Assembly (NCBI RefSeq): GCF_016427535.1 | Contig: NZ_JAELXV010000001.1 | Coordinates: 620,001-684,000 of the forward strand | DNA length: 64,000 bases | From: Hymenobacter sp. BT559 | GTDB lineage: Bacteria; Bacteroidota; Bacteroidia; Cytophagales; Hymenobacteraceae | Reading direction: 5' to 3' | Shown: positions 1 to 8,134 of the stretch, piece after piece | Numbering within the stretch: position 1 is the stretch's first letter | Layout: each line of letters begins with the position of its first letter | Translations under genes and position numbers: made by a program | Notes under the pieces: generated by a model | Seen by the model: only the letters and a program-made list of their open reading frames with translations | Told to the model about the DNA's origin: nothing | Database searches by the model: none

Positions 1-893
1 TGACCTAGGGCCGCCTCCTGCTTGAGATTGCGGTTGGTAGCTGCCACCAGCCGCACATCCACCTTAGTCGGCTTGGTATCGCCGAGCTTGGTAAACTGCT
101 GTAATTCTAGCACCCGCAGAAACTTGGCTTGCACGTTTAGCTCTAATTCGCCGATTTCGTCTAGGAAAAGCGTGCCGCCATTAGCTTCTTCGAGCAAGCC
201 TTTTTTGTCGGCCAGCGCCCCCGTGAAGGCGCCTTTCTTGTAGCCAAATAGCTCCGATTCAAGCAGGTCTTTGGGGAAGGCCGAGCAGTTGACAGCCACA
301 AAGGGCTTGGTTTTGCGCCCGCTAGCTTGGTGCAGCGCTTGGGCAAATAGCTCCTTGCCCGCGCCGGTGGGGCCTTCGAGCAGCACAGTGCTATCGGTGG
401 GCGCTACCTGGCGGGCTAGGGTTTGGGCGCGGCGCAGGGCGGGCGCTTCGCCTATCATACTCTCAAAGGTGTGGCCCTGGCTCATGCGCTTTTCGAGCTC
501 GGCCACGCGGCGGCGCAGGCGGGCCTTCTCGGCGGCGCGCTCCACTACCACCACCAACTGCTGCTCAAAATCGCCCTTGGTGAGGTAGTCAAACGCGCCC
601 TGCTTCATGGCCCGCACCCCGTCGGGGATGGTGCCGAAGGCCGTGAGCAGCACTACCTCGGCCTCGGGCGCCAGCGCCTTGAAGCGGGGCAGCAAGTCCA
701 CGCCGTGGGCGTCGGGCAGCTTCACATCGCTGAGCACTACCAGCACCTCGGCGGCGTGCTGTCCCAGCAGTGCCAGGCCTCGGTAGGCGTCGGGGGCTTG
801 CAGCACAGTGTAGCCTTCCAGCTCCAATACTTGCGCCAGCAGTTGGCGCAAGCGCGCTTCGTCGTCGATGAGGAGCAGGGTTCCGGTGGGCAC
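1..893 (-). CDS. Sigma-54-dependent response regulator (NtrC family), C-terminus outside the window
   Basis: The reading frame is open through the left edge, so the gene is partial. Seen: an N-terminal receiver domain starting LLLIDDE, with a likely phospho-acceptor Asp in SDVKLPD and a KGDFE end, then a sigma-54 AAA+ domain with the Walker A-type GPTGAGKE, the sigma-54 contact motif GAFTGA and Walker B FLDEIGEL. The DNA-binding HTH would lie beyond the edge. Family role: phosphorylated by a sensor kinase, it activates sigma-54 promoters. The start is a GTG at 893, because no ATG lies between it and the in-frame stop upstream; no ribosome binding site is visible. It follows the haloperoxidase gene by 56 bases on the same strand. 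The partner kinase is not in the window. Confidence 0.9.
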   Translation of the reverse strand, partial: MPTGTLLLIDDEARLRQLLAQVLELEGYTVLQAPDAYRGLALLGQHAAEVLVVLSDVKLPDAHGVDLLPRFKALAPEAEVVLLTAFGTIPDGVRAMKQGAFDYLTKGDFEQQLVVVVERAAEKARLRRRVAELEKRMSQGHTFESMIGEAPALRRAQTLARQVAPTDSTVLLEGPTGAGKELFAQALHQASGRKTKPFVAVNCSAFPKDLLESELFGYKKGAFTGALADKKGLLEEANGGTLFLDEIGELELNVQAKFLRVLELQQFTKLGDTKPTKVDVRLVAATNRNLKQEAALG

Positions 894-949
894 TGGGTCG
901 AAATGATAGCTAAGTGCCCAAAGGTAGGAGTTGCGAAAGGTTGCCTTGG

Positions 950-2293
950 CTACTTAGCAATGCTAAGCGACTTGCTAGACGCTTTGCGCAATACAGAAAC
1001 AATATGGCGACCTAGGCGCTGCCCCTGGGCATTGCCGTTGGTGCAGCTTTCTAGGTAGTGAATGCCACCGTAGAAGCGGGAGATAGAGGCTTCGGCTGCC
1101 GCCTGCCGGAAGGAAGTAAACGACCGCTTGCCGCTGCCAAATGGAATTTCGGTATCGTCGACGTACGCCACCTTATCACCCAGTAAGTAGCTCAGCACCT
1201 CGGCCGAGGCGCTCGATACTACGGCGTGCCCGCTGGTATACTCGGGGAAGGGCGGCGTTTGCAGCGCGGGCTGCCACTTCACGTCTAGGTGCCGGTTGAT
1301 GTAGGTTTCGGGCCGAATGCGGTTGGTGGCGTACTTAGCCTCCCAGGTGCTGATGAAGGCATCCATCAGGGTAATGCCTTCGGCGCAGAGCACATACACT
1401 GTTTTGTCAAACCCGACTTTCTGCTGCTTGGCCACCAAGGCGGCAATATTCATCCAGTGCCCGCCGGGACTGATTTTTTTGAAGCCGATGGACATGTGTC
1501 CCGACGTGTTGACGGCGAATGGATTGCAATCCCAAAACTGGGTTATCTCTACCTGGTCGGGCGTCAGCTTCTTCGAAACCTTGTACACTGCCAGCACCTC
1601 GCGGTAAAAGGCCGAGGTCGTATCCTTGCTAAAAGGGTAGGGCGCCACCGGCCGAAAGGCGCTGGCCGAATCGATGATTAGCGGGCGGATGGTTTTCCAG
1701 TTGGGCTCTACCGCTTCGAGATAGGCGGGGGGCGTGGGGTACCAGCTGCCCTCTGTCTTTACCGGCGTGTAGCGCTTGAGGGCGCTCAGTTTACCGTAGT
1801 TGTCAGATTTAGAGAATTTTACCACGGCGGCGGCGGCCAGCTTGCCCACTCTCACCGACTGGCTCAGCACGCCGGGCTTGACGCCCTGCTTGGTCAGTAG
1901 TTGCAAAAAAGTTTGCTCCTCATCCACTAGGGTCTCGCCGGAAGGCAGCAGCAGGCGAGCCGTTTCGAGAATGCTGTAGTAAGCGGCTATCTGGTAGTCA
2001 TAGGCCGCCTTCACGGTGTCGAGGCGCAGGTCGGTGGTATAGGCTTTTACCAGCTGCTGCGGCGCGGGTAGGCGTGTAGTGTGCGCCGCCACGATGCTAT
2101 AGGGCGCCAGCATGCTATAGGCGTAGTAGCGGGCTGCCACTGGGGGCGCCACTACGTCGTGCACCATAGTCATATTAATGACGTTCAGAGCCTTGCCTGG
2201 GTCAAGCTGCTCGGCTAGGCGTGGGCCATGCGCCTGCAGCTTACCACTAGTTAGCGCTACGAGGGCTAGGCCTATCAGACTACTGCGCTTCAT
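950..2293 (-). CDS. Vanadium-dependent haloperoxidase / PAP2-type phosphatase family protein, exported
   Basis: 447 residues with a signal peptide (about 1-21, ending KLQAHG). The vanadate/phosphate pocket of the vanadium haloperoxidase-PAP2 superfamily is recognisable: NRIRPETY around residue 326, YTSGHA around 355 and SRFYGGIHY around 406, which supply the conserved Arg, Ser-Gly-His and Arg/His residues. The family either oxidises halides with hydrogen peroxide or hydrolyses phosphate esters; the sequence alone does not decide. The gene starts 2 bases after the stop of the FG-GAP gene upstream, so the two are almost certainly co-transcribed and probably translationally coupled. Such pairing with FG-GAP/ASPIC proteins is common in Bacteroidota. 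Likely periplasmic or surface-located. Confidence 0.88.
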   Translation of the reverse strand: MKRSSLIGLALVALTSGKLQAHGPRLAEQLDPGKALNVINMTMVHDVVAPPVAARYYAYSMLAPYSIVAAHTTRLPAPQQLVKAYTTDLRLDTVKAAYDYQIAAYYSILETARLLLPSGETLVDEEQTFLQLLTKQGVKPGVLSQSVRVGKLAAAAVVKFSKSDNYGKLSALKRYTPVKTEGSWYPTPPAYLEAVEPNWKTIRPLIIDSASAFRPVAPYPFSKDTTSAFYREVLAVYKVSKKLTPDQVEITQFWDCNPFAVNTSGHMSIGFKKISPGGHWMNIAALVAKQQKVGFDKTVYVLCAEGITLMDAFISTWEAKYATNRIRPETYINRHLDVKWQPALQTPPFPEYTSGHAVVSSASAEVLSYLLGDKVAYVDDTEIPFGSGKRSFTSFRQAAAEASISRFYGGIHYLESCTNGNAQGQRLGRHIVSVLRKASSKSLSIAK

Positions 2294-2295
2294 CG

Positions 2296-5200
2296 TTATT
2301 CTTTGTAAAATTGTACAGGGCCATTGCTCACGCCCACTACTAAGTAAGGCTGCTTATTCACCGTGATTTCGCTCACCGACTTCACATCGCCGAGCACGCA
2401 AATGCCCGCCGCCGGCTGCTTGACGTAGCTGAAGTGGCCCTTGCCATCGCCTTGCAGTAGGCAGCCATAGTTGGCGTCCATGCTGCCTAGTTTCAGGCGG
2501 TTGTCGGTGTGGTTGCCGAGCAGTAGCAGGTCGCGGTGGCCGTCGTGGTTGTAGTCGCCGCTCGTAATCTGGGTGACCATCGAAAACTGGGCTTCCATGG
2601 GCAGCTCGGTGGGGGTGAAGGTGCCTTTGTTATTCAAAAACAGCGTGGTGCGCAGCTCGGTAGCTTCCAGCTTGCCGGCCTTGCCTAGGTCGTCGCTGCT
2701 GAAAATATCCGTCATTACCGCATCGGCGTACGCCTTGTAGGAGGTGAAGCGGCGGCGCATGGGGTATATCACATCATTTAGCTCGTCGCGGCTCACAAAC
2801 GGGTAGCTTTTGCCATCCACATAGAAGTTTAGGAAGGGGTCGATAGAACCATTATTGTCAAAGTCAGCGTAGTAGAGCGCGGCCGGCTCCTGGGCGGTGG
2901 CCCGCAGCTGGCTGTTTAGCCCTAGGTTGCCAGCGACGAGGTCAGGCTGCCCATCGGCGTTGACATCGGCCACGTGCAGACTAAACCAAAAGCCGGTTTG
3001 GGGTGTGCTGAAATAGGTGCTGGTCTGGTCCTTAAAGCCCTGGGGCGTGTTGGTCCACACGGTTAGGGGCATCATTTCGCCGCACAGTACGAGGTCCTTG
3101 CGGCCGTCTTTGTTCAAGTCGACCCACTGCGCATCCGTGACCATGCCCGCCTGGGCAAAGGGTACGTTGGCGGCCGTAAACTTGCCTTTGCCATCATTCA
3201 GCAGCAGGTAGCTGGTAGGGGGCATGGGGTAGCGGCCCGGTATCACGCGGCCGCCCACGAAAATGTCTATATCACCGTCGTTGTCGGCGTCGGCCGCCCG
3301 CACGCAGCTCTTGCTGCTTGCATGGAGCTGGGGCAAGGCCGTAGTAGACAAGGTAAAATGCCCCTTGCCATCGTTGATATAGAACTCGTCCTGCAAATCG
3401 TCTTGCCCGGCTTCGTAGAGCGAGTAGCCGCCCTTGGCCACGTACAGGTCAGGGTAGCCGTCGCCGGTGGCGTCGAAAAACGCCGCGGCGGCCACGGTGC
3501 CCATCGGCAGGCTGGTGGAGCGACCTAAGGGAGCTTCTACGAACTTGGCACCCGGCTGCTGCAGGTAGAGCTTACCTACTTCGTCTTTGGCCCCGCTCAC
3601 AAACAAGTCGTCCAGGCCGTCCTTGTTCACGTCGGCTTTTACCATCACCGGCGCGGTTTTGGAGTACATGAACAGCATGAGCAACTGGCGCTTAAAGTCG
3701 TTCAAGGCCACTTCTTCGGGCTTGAAATCGAACAGCGGAGCGCTGGGCTTGAATACTTGCTTGGGAGTAGCAGTTGCTGCTTTGGCTACGGGCTTGCCAG
3801 TTGGTTTGCCCGTAAGCTGAAGCAGCTGGTTGGCCTTTACTGCTGTGAGCAGCTGCGAGGTTTGGTTGGGCCAGATAACGCGCACCGAATCGACCTTCTG
3901 GTTGGCACCTAGGCCAAAATTCAACACCGTGGACACGCACGACAGGTAGCCGCGGTTGGGGTTTACTTCCTGGTACTGCACTTGGCCGGGCGTGTACACA
4001 AAGACCTTAGCGCCTACGGCCTGGGTATTCTTGTCGGTGCCTTGCAGCTTTAGCCCTAGGTAGGCCGTGTGGTGCACATCGGTGCTGTGGTTGCGGTAGA
4101 TGCTGGCCGGCTGGTTGATGGTATTCACCACCAAATCCAAATCACCATCATTGTCCAGGTCGGCGTAAATCGCGCCGTTCGACATGTTAGTTTGGTTTAG
4201 GCCCCACTCTTGCTGCTTGTTCGAAAATGTCAGGTTGCGCTCGTTTTTGAAGATGTAATCGGGCACGGAGGTCGAGGGCATCGCCGTTACCAAATCCATC
4301 AGCAGAAAGGGCTCTTTGGCCATTGCTTTCTTGATTTTGTAGTCGCCCCAGTAGCGCAGAAAATCCTTGTTGGTGTAGTCGCGCAAGTAGCCGTTGCTGA
4401 TATAGATGTCTTTGTAACCATCGTTGTCAAAATCAGCAATGAGCGGGCACCAGCTCCAGTCCGTTTTCGACACGCCCGCCAGCTGTCCAATCTCGCTAAA
4501 GGTGCCGTCGCCGTTGTTGAGGTGCAGCATGTTGCGCATGTACTGCGGGTACAGCTCCTGCTGGCGCAGCAGCTCAAACGTCTCGTAGTTTTCCTGCAGC
4601 TGCAGCGACTTCTGACGGTGGTTATCCGCCGGCAGCATGTCGAGCGTGAAAATATCGGGCTGCGTATCGTTGTTGAAATCAGCAATATCCACACCCATCG
4701 AAAAGTGCGAATGGTGCCGCAGCATTTGCTTGGAGTGGTCGCTGAACGTGCCGTTTTTATTATTCAGGTATAGGTAGTCGGGCTCGTTATAATCGTTGGT
4801 CACGTAGATGTCCTGCCAGCCATCTTTGTTAATATCAGCCACGGCGATACCTAGGCCAAATGTCAGCGGGCTTTGCACAATGCCGGCCGTTTTTGAAACG
4901 TCGGTGAAGTGCCCGTTGTCGTTCTGAAACAGCTTGTTGCCAGCCAGGGCGTCCACTTCGTTTTTGTGGCTGGCAAACTCCATGTTGTCAATCTTTTTGA
5001 TGTTGTGATTGAGCAAAAACATGTCGAGGTCGCCGTCATTGTCATAGTCTAAGAAGGCCGCCTGCGTGCTGTAGCCGGGGTCATCCAGGCCGTAGCTCTT
5101 GGCTTCTTCCTGAAACTTATTGTTTCCTAGATTGATAAACAGCTGGTTGCGGCGCACATCCTCCGCCTTTTTGCCGGAGTAGCACACATAAATATCCAGC

Positions 5201-5598
5201 AGACCGTCGCCGTTCACGTCGGCCATCGTGGCGCCGGTTTTCCAGCCGTCTTTGCGCCCACCCAGGCCCGGTGCGGCTTGGTCGGTGATGTCCTTGAACT
5301 TGCAAGCCCCTAGGTTGAGGTACAGCCGGTTAGGGCGCATATTGCCTGTGAAGAACAAGTCGGCTAGGCCATCACTGTTGATGTCGCCGACTGCCACCCC
5401 GCCGCCGTTGTAGAAGTACTCGTAGGATAGGATATTGAGGGCCTCGTTTTCGCTAACGGCATTATTAAAATTGATACCCGTTTCCTGCGCACTGAGCAAG
5501 CTAAATAGCGGCTGCTGCGCCTTGCTGCCCAAGGCCAGACCTAGGAAAGCGAGTGTGAGTGAAAAGAAGTAAAAATTTGTAAAGTAACGAGTTAGCAT
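2296..5598 (-). CDS. FG-GAP/VCBS repeat surface protein with ASPIC/UnbV domain (CRTAC1-like)
   Basis: 1100 residues with an N-terminal signal peptide. Many Asp-rich repeats of the kind DxNxDGxxDL/I (for example ADVNGDGLLDIYV and DYDNDGDLDMFL) form two sets, about residues 50-490 and 640-1090, which fits seven-bladed beta-propellers that bind calcium. Between them, about 513-590, is an ASPIC/UnbV module (VGAKVFVYTPG ... SVRVIWPNQTSQ). The family is extracellular and probably binds ligands or carbohydrate, but no reaction is known for it. It is the first gene of a unit with the haloperoxidase-like gene 2 bases downstream. No consensus promoter was found in the 224 bases upstream, which carry a long inverted repeat. 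Confidence 0.9.
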   Translation of the reverse strand: MLTRYFTNFYFFSLTLAFLGLALGSKAQQPLFSLLSAQETGINFNNAVSENEALNILSYEYFYNGGGVAVGDINSDGLADLFFTGNMRPNRLYLNLGACKFKDITDQAAPGLGGRKDGWKTGATMADVNGDGLLDIYVCYSGKKAEDVRRNQLFINLGNNKFQEEAKSYGLDDPGYSTQAAFLDYDNDGDLDMFLLNHNIKKIDNMEFASHKNEVDALAGNKLFQNDNGHFTDVSKTAGIVQSPLTFGLGIAVADINKDGWQDIYVTNDYNEPDYLYLNNKNGTFSDHSKQMLRHHSHFSMGVDIADFNNDTQPDIFTLDMLPADNHRQKSLQLQENYETFELLRQQELYPQYMRNMLHLNNGDGTFSEIGQLAGVSKTDWSWCPLIADFDNDGYKDIYISNGYLRDYTNKDFLRYWGDYKIKKAMAKEPFLLMDLVTAMPSTSVPDYIFKNERNLTFSNKQQEWGLNQTNMSNGAIYADLDNDGDLDLVVNTINQPASIYRNHSTDVHHTAYLGLKLQGTDKNTQAVGAKVFVYTPGQVQYQEVNPNRGYLSCVSTVLNFGLGANQKVDSVRVIWPNQTSQLLTAVKANQLLQLTGKPTGKPVAKAATATPKQVFKPSAPLFDFKPEEVALNDFKRQLLMLFMYSKTAPVMVKADVNKDGLDDLFVSGAKDEVGKLYLQQPGAKFVEAPLGRSTSLPMGTVAAAAFFDATGDGYPDLYVAKGGYSLYEAGQDDLQDEFYINDGKGHFTLSTTALPQLHASSKSCVRAADADNDGDIDIFVGGRVIPGRYPMPPTSYLLLNDGKGKFTAANVPFAQAGMVTDAQWVDLNKDGRKDLVLCGEMMPLTVWTNTPQGFKDQTSTYFSTPQTGFWFSLHVADVNADGQPDLVAGNLGLNSQLRATAQEPAALYYADFDNNGSIDPFLNFYVDGKSYPFVSRDELNDVIYPMRRRFTSYKAYADAVMTDIFSSDDLGKAGKLEATELRTTLFLNNKGTFTPTELPMEAQFSMVTQITSGDYNHDGHRDLLLLGNHTDNRLKLGSMDANYGCLLQGDGKGHFSYVKQPAAGICVLGDVKSVSEITVNKQPYLVVGVSNGPVQFYKE

Positions 5599-5714
5599 GA
5601 AGAGGAGAGTGGTTGAAAGCGCTCAAAAACTAAAACAAGGAGCCACAACAAAGCTTTGCTGGTTAAAAGATACTACAGGACTTTCTTATCACGTAGTTAG
5701 AGATTTAAAAGAAA

Positions 5715-5789
5715 GTCATGCTGAGCTTGCGAAGCATCTTTCGCGCATCGCTGAATGACACGAGAGATGCTTCGCAAGCTCAGCATGAC
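5715..5789. repeat. Long inverted repeat with 25-base arms (REP-like)
   Basis: Arms 5715-5739 and 5765-5789 are perfect reverse complements of 25 bases around a 25-base loop. The arm contains CATGCTGAGCTTGCGAAGC. The repeat lies in the gap between the glycosidase-like gene (starts at 6917, ends at 5823) and the FG-GAP gene (starts 5598), so a transcript of the former would read into a strong hairpin. No T-tract follows, so it is more like a REP/mRNA-stabilising element than an intrinsic terminator. It is unrelated in sequence to the REP elements near 54-59 kb. Confidence 0.75.
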
Positions 5790-5822
5790 GGAAGGCGTTC
5801 TCATCAATTTTGAGCTGCGCCC

Positions 5823-6917
5823 TTACTTCACCTGGCTGGTTTTTGCCGAAGCCGTTTTGAGTGCGGCCAGCGCGCCATCCGAGACATCGCCGAAAAGCGA
5901 AACGCCGGCGGCGCCGTTGCAGAGGGCATTTTCGATACCTTGCTGTATTTCGGCATCGTTTTTAAAATCAGGCAAAAACAAACCGGCATACAGCGGGAAT
6001 TTGCCGTTCAGCGCCTGCACCCCTTCCTTCACAGCCTGGCCAATCCAGGTCACATTTTCTTTATAGAAGCCGTGGTAAATCATGGGGCACACGCCGCTGA
6101 TGTTCCAGTTTACCCAGTCTTGCTTCACGTTGCGGTGGGCGATGTCGGGGGTCGGGAACACAGCGGCCGTAATGGGCTTGCGGTATTGCTTGGCTACGTT
6201 GGTGAGCCGGCGCACTACCTCATTCACGCGTTGGTAGCGGAAGGCTCGCCACGAAGGGCTCGCCTCGGGGTACTGCACGGTGTCGATGTCGGTGCCATAC
6301 TCAGCTTTGTAGGCCGCTTTGCACACCGGGCAGTAGCAAAAATCGTATTCGGGCAGCTCGCTGGTTTGCACGATGCCATACTTCGCCCACAGGTTCACGG
6401 GTAAAATCACGTCGCAAAACCGCACGTAGTCGAGGTGAATGCCGTCGATGTAGTCCTTTTTGAGGGCAGCGGCGTAGTCCTGCTCTAGGTACTGCTTCAC
6501 CTCTTCGCGCGAGGGGCACAGCCAGCGGTAGTAGTCGACGTAGGGCGGGTGGGTGGCGCACGACTCGCCCTTGCGGCTCACGGCGTACCACTCGGGGTGG
6601 GCAGCCAGCAGCGACTTCTCGCCGCGGTTCATCGTCCAAATCCAGCGGTGGGCTTCGAGCTTCTGGGCCTTGGCGGCGCGGAAGTGCCTTTCGCTATCGG
6701 CCTCGAAAAAGATGCCGCGCACGCCGGCTTCGTAGTACTTGCGGTAGCGGGTGGCCAGCTCGGCCTCCGTGTCTTTCTGGTTGGGGTTGGTCCAGACCCA
6801 GTGCTTCCAGCCGGCCTTGGGCGCGGCGGGCAGGGCGGCTTGGGCGGCGCCGGGTAGGAGCGGGGCACCTAGGCCCAGCACGGCGCTGGTTTGAATGAAT
6901 TTGCGGCGGCTCGTCAT
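5823..6917 (-). CDS. Tat-exported glycoside hydrolase-like protein (GHL10/DUF187-type TIM barrel)
   Basis: 364 residues. The N-terminus has a twin-arginine signal (SRRKFIQTS) followed by a hydrophobic stretch ending PGAAQA, so the folded protein is probably exported by Tat. The body resembles the putative glycosyl hydrolase-like family 10: WVWTNPN near the start, GVRGIFFEAD, and the barrel strand DGIHLDYVRF around residue 162. A CYCPVCKAAY stretch gives a CxCxxC cluster that could bind metal. Substrate unknown. Its ATG overlaps the stop of the CBM9-like gene upstream (ATGA, 6914-6917), so the two are translationally coupled and probably act on the same sugar. Confidence 0.75.
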   Translation of the reverse strand: MTSRRKFIQTSAVLGLGAPLLPGAAQAALPAAPKAGWKHWVWTNPNQKDTEAELATRYRKYYEAGVRGIFFEADSERHFRAAKAQKLEAHRWIWTMNRGEKSLLAAHPEWYAVSRKGESCATHPPYVDYYRWLCPSREEVKQYLEQDYAAALKKDYIDGIHLDYVRFCDVILPVNLWAKYGIVQTSELPEYDFCYCPVCKAAYKAEYGTDIDTVQYPEASPSWRAFRYQRVNEVVRRLTNVAKQYRKPITAAVFPTPDIAHRNVKQDWVNWNISGVCPMIYHGFYKENVTWIGQAVKEGVQALNGKFPLYAGLFLPDFKNDAEIQQGIENALCNGAAGVSLFGDVSDGALAALKTASAKTSQVK

Positions 6918-8032
6918 GGCTTCAGGGTTTCAAGTAGTCCTTCGTCGTTGATGCGAATGGCAGCGCTGCCGGCTGCCGTGATGGTGGCGGTAAACTGGTA
7001 AGGCGTGGCTGCCAGCTGCAGCTGGTTGGCCTGCTTGCCAACTGTGGCCTGCGGCTTGATTTTCAACTCAGCCAAGGTAGCGGCATACTTGCCGGTCTTC
7101 TTCCGAAATTCTTGCTGGCGGTAGTACACCAGCCATAGGTACTGCTTGCGCAGCTCGGCCTGTGGCATCTGCCAAGTGGTGTTGGCCTGGCGCGTAAACT
7201 GCAAGTAGCCCCAGCGCTCGGGGTAGTGCATGTTGATGACCCCCTGCGGCGACCATACCCAGTTGTGCTCGGGTAGGTCTTTGCCAGCGGCATCTTGCAG
7301 CTTCACGTTTTTGTTGCCTGCCGCCTTCGTGTCCCACTCTACCCTAGAGAAATTGATGCGCCACAGCGTACCCTCGGTGGGCGGCTGCCACGGGAAGCCC
7401 ATGCGCACTGCCTTTAGCGGAATGGCCATCTCGACCGTCCAACTCTTGTCCTGGTCCTGGGGCTGGTTGAGGGTGCCATTGATAGCCACGCCCGACCGCA
7501 GCCCAGCTACATCCCAGCTAATGAGCGCATCGCCTTTGTCGCGGTAGGGCTTGGGCAGGTACAGGTCAAAAATCTTGTTGATGGCGTTGACCTCGACTTC
7601 GAAGTATTGATGGGCGTTATTGTCGGGGTCGATAAAGACTTCGAAGTCGTTGTCCTTGTAAATAATATCGTCGTGGTGCGTCTGGTACGCCCAAATCTGG
7701 GGCTCCTGTAAGGTGGCGGCGATGAACAGCGTCGAATCGTTCCAGAGCATTTTCACCCGCGTCTGGTAAGTGGGCAGCGGCTTCTTAACGCCCTCAATGT
7801 CCACAAAGTCGGTAGTCCAGGCAGCTTTTTGCCAGTCGCTCTCTTGTAGATTGCCGTCCATCGTCAGCGGTTGGCTGGTGTGCTGCACTACGTAGCCTTT
7901 GGGCGGTGTAAAGAGCTCCGCTAGTCCAGCAAAGGGAGCTTGCGCTAGCGCGGGAGCAGTTGCTCCTAGGCCAAGGAATATCTGTAATAGGCCGGTTGAG
8001 GGCCGTCGGAAAAAGGAACGTGATAGTGTCAT
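6914..8032 (-). CDS. Carbohydrate-binding family 9-like exported protein
   Basis: 372 residues with an N-terminal signal peptide (about 1-30, ending ALAQA). Residues about 45-245 resemble CBM9-like modules: LTMDGNLQESDWQKAAW, then TRVKMLWNDSTLFIAATLQEP, DNDFEVFIDPDNNAHQYFEVEVNA and WTVEMAIPL, the strand pattern typical of this fold in Bacteroidota. It probably binds oligosaccharide in the periplasm or at the surface; no catalytic residues are evident. It overlaps the next gene by four bases. It starts just downstream of the SusCD terminator, so it has a separate but unidentified promoter. Confidence 0.8.
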   Translation of the reverse strand: MTLSRSFFRRPSTGLLQIFLGLGATAPALAQAPFAGLAELFTPPKGYVVQHTSQPLTMDGNLQESDWQKAAWTTDFVDIEGVKKPLPTYQTRVKMLWNDSTLFIAATLQEPQIWAYQTHHDDIIYKDNDFEVFIDPDNNAHQYFEVEVNAINKIFDLYLPKPYRDKGDALISWDVAGLRSGVAINGTLNQPQDQDKSWTVEMAIPLKAVRMGFPWQPPTEGTLWRINFSRVEWDTKAAGNKNVKLQDAAGKDLPEHNWVWSPQGVINMHYPERWGYLQFTRQANTTWQMPQAELRKQYLWLVYYRQQEFRKKTGKYAATLAELKIKPQATVGKQANQLQLAATPYQFTATITAAGSAAIRINDEGLLETLKP

Positions 8033-8070
8033 CTAAGCCGGTATGCTACCGAAAAATTACTACAAAAAAA

Positions 8071-8110
8071 GAGAGGCTTTACCCCAGGTTTGCCCAGCGT
8101 AAAGCCTCTC
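8071..8110 (-). terminator. Intrinsic terminator of the SusC-SusD operon
   Basis: Arms 8071-8082 and 8099-8110 are perfect 12-base complements around a 16-base loop. Read on the minus strand the hairpin is followed at once by seven T residues. It lies 24 bases past the SusD stop codon, as expected for Rho-independent termination. Confidence 0.88.
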
Positions 8111-8134
8111 CTAAATTACCTAGGTGCCCTAGGC

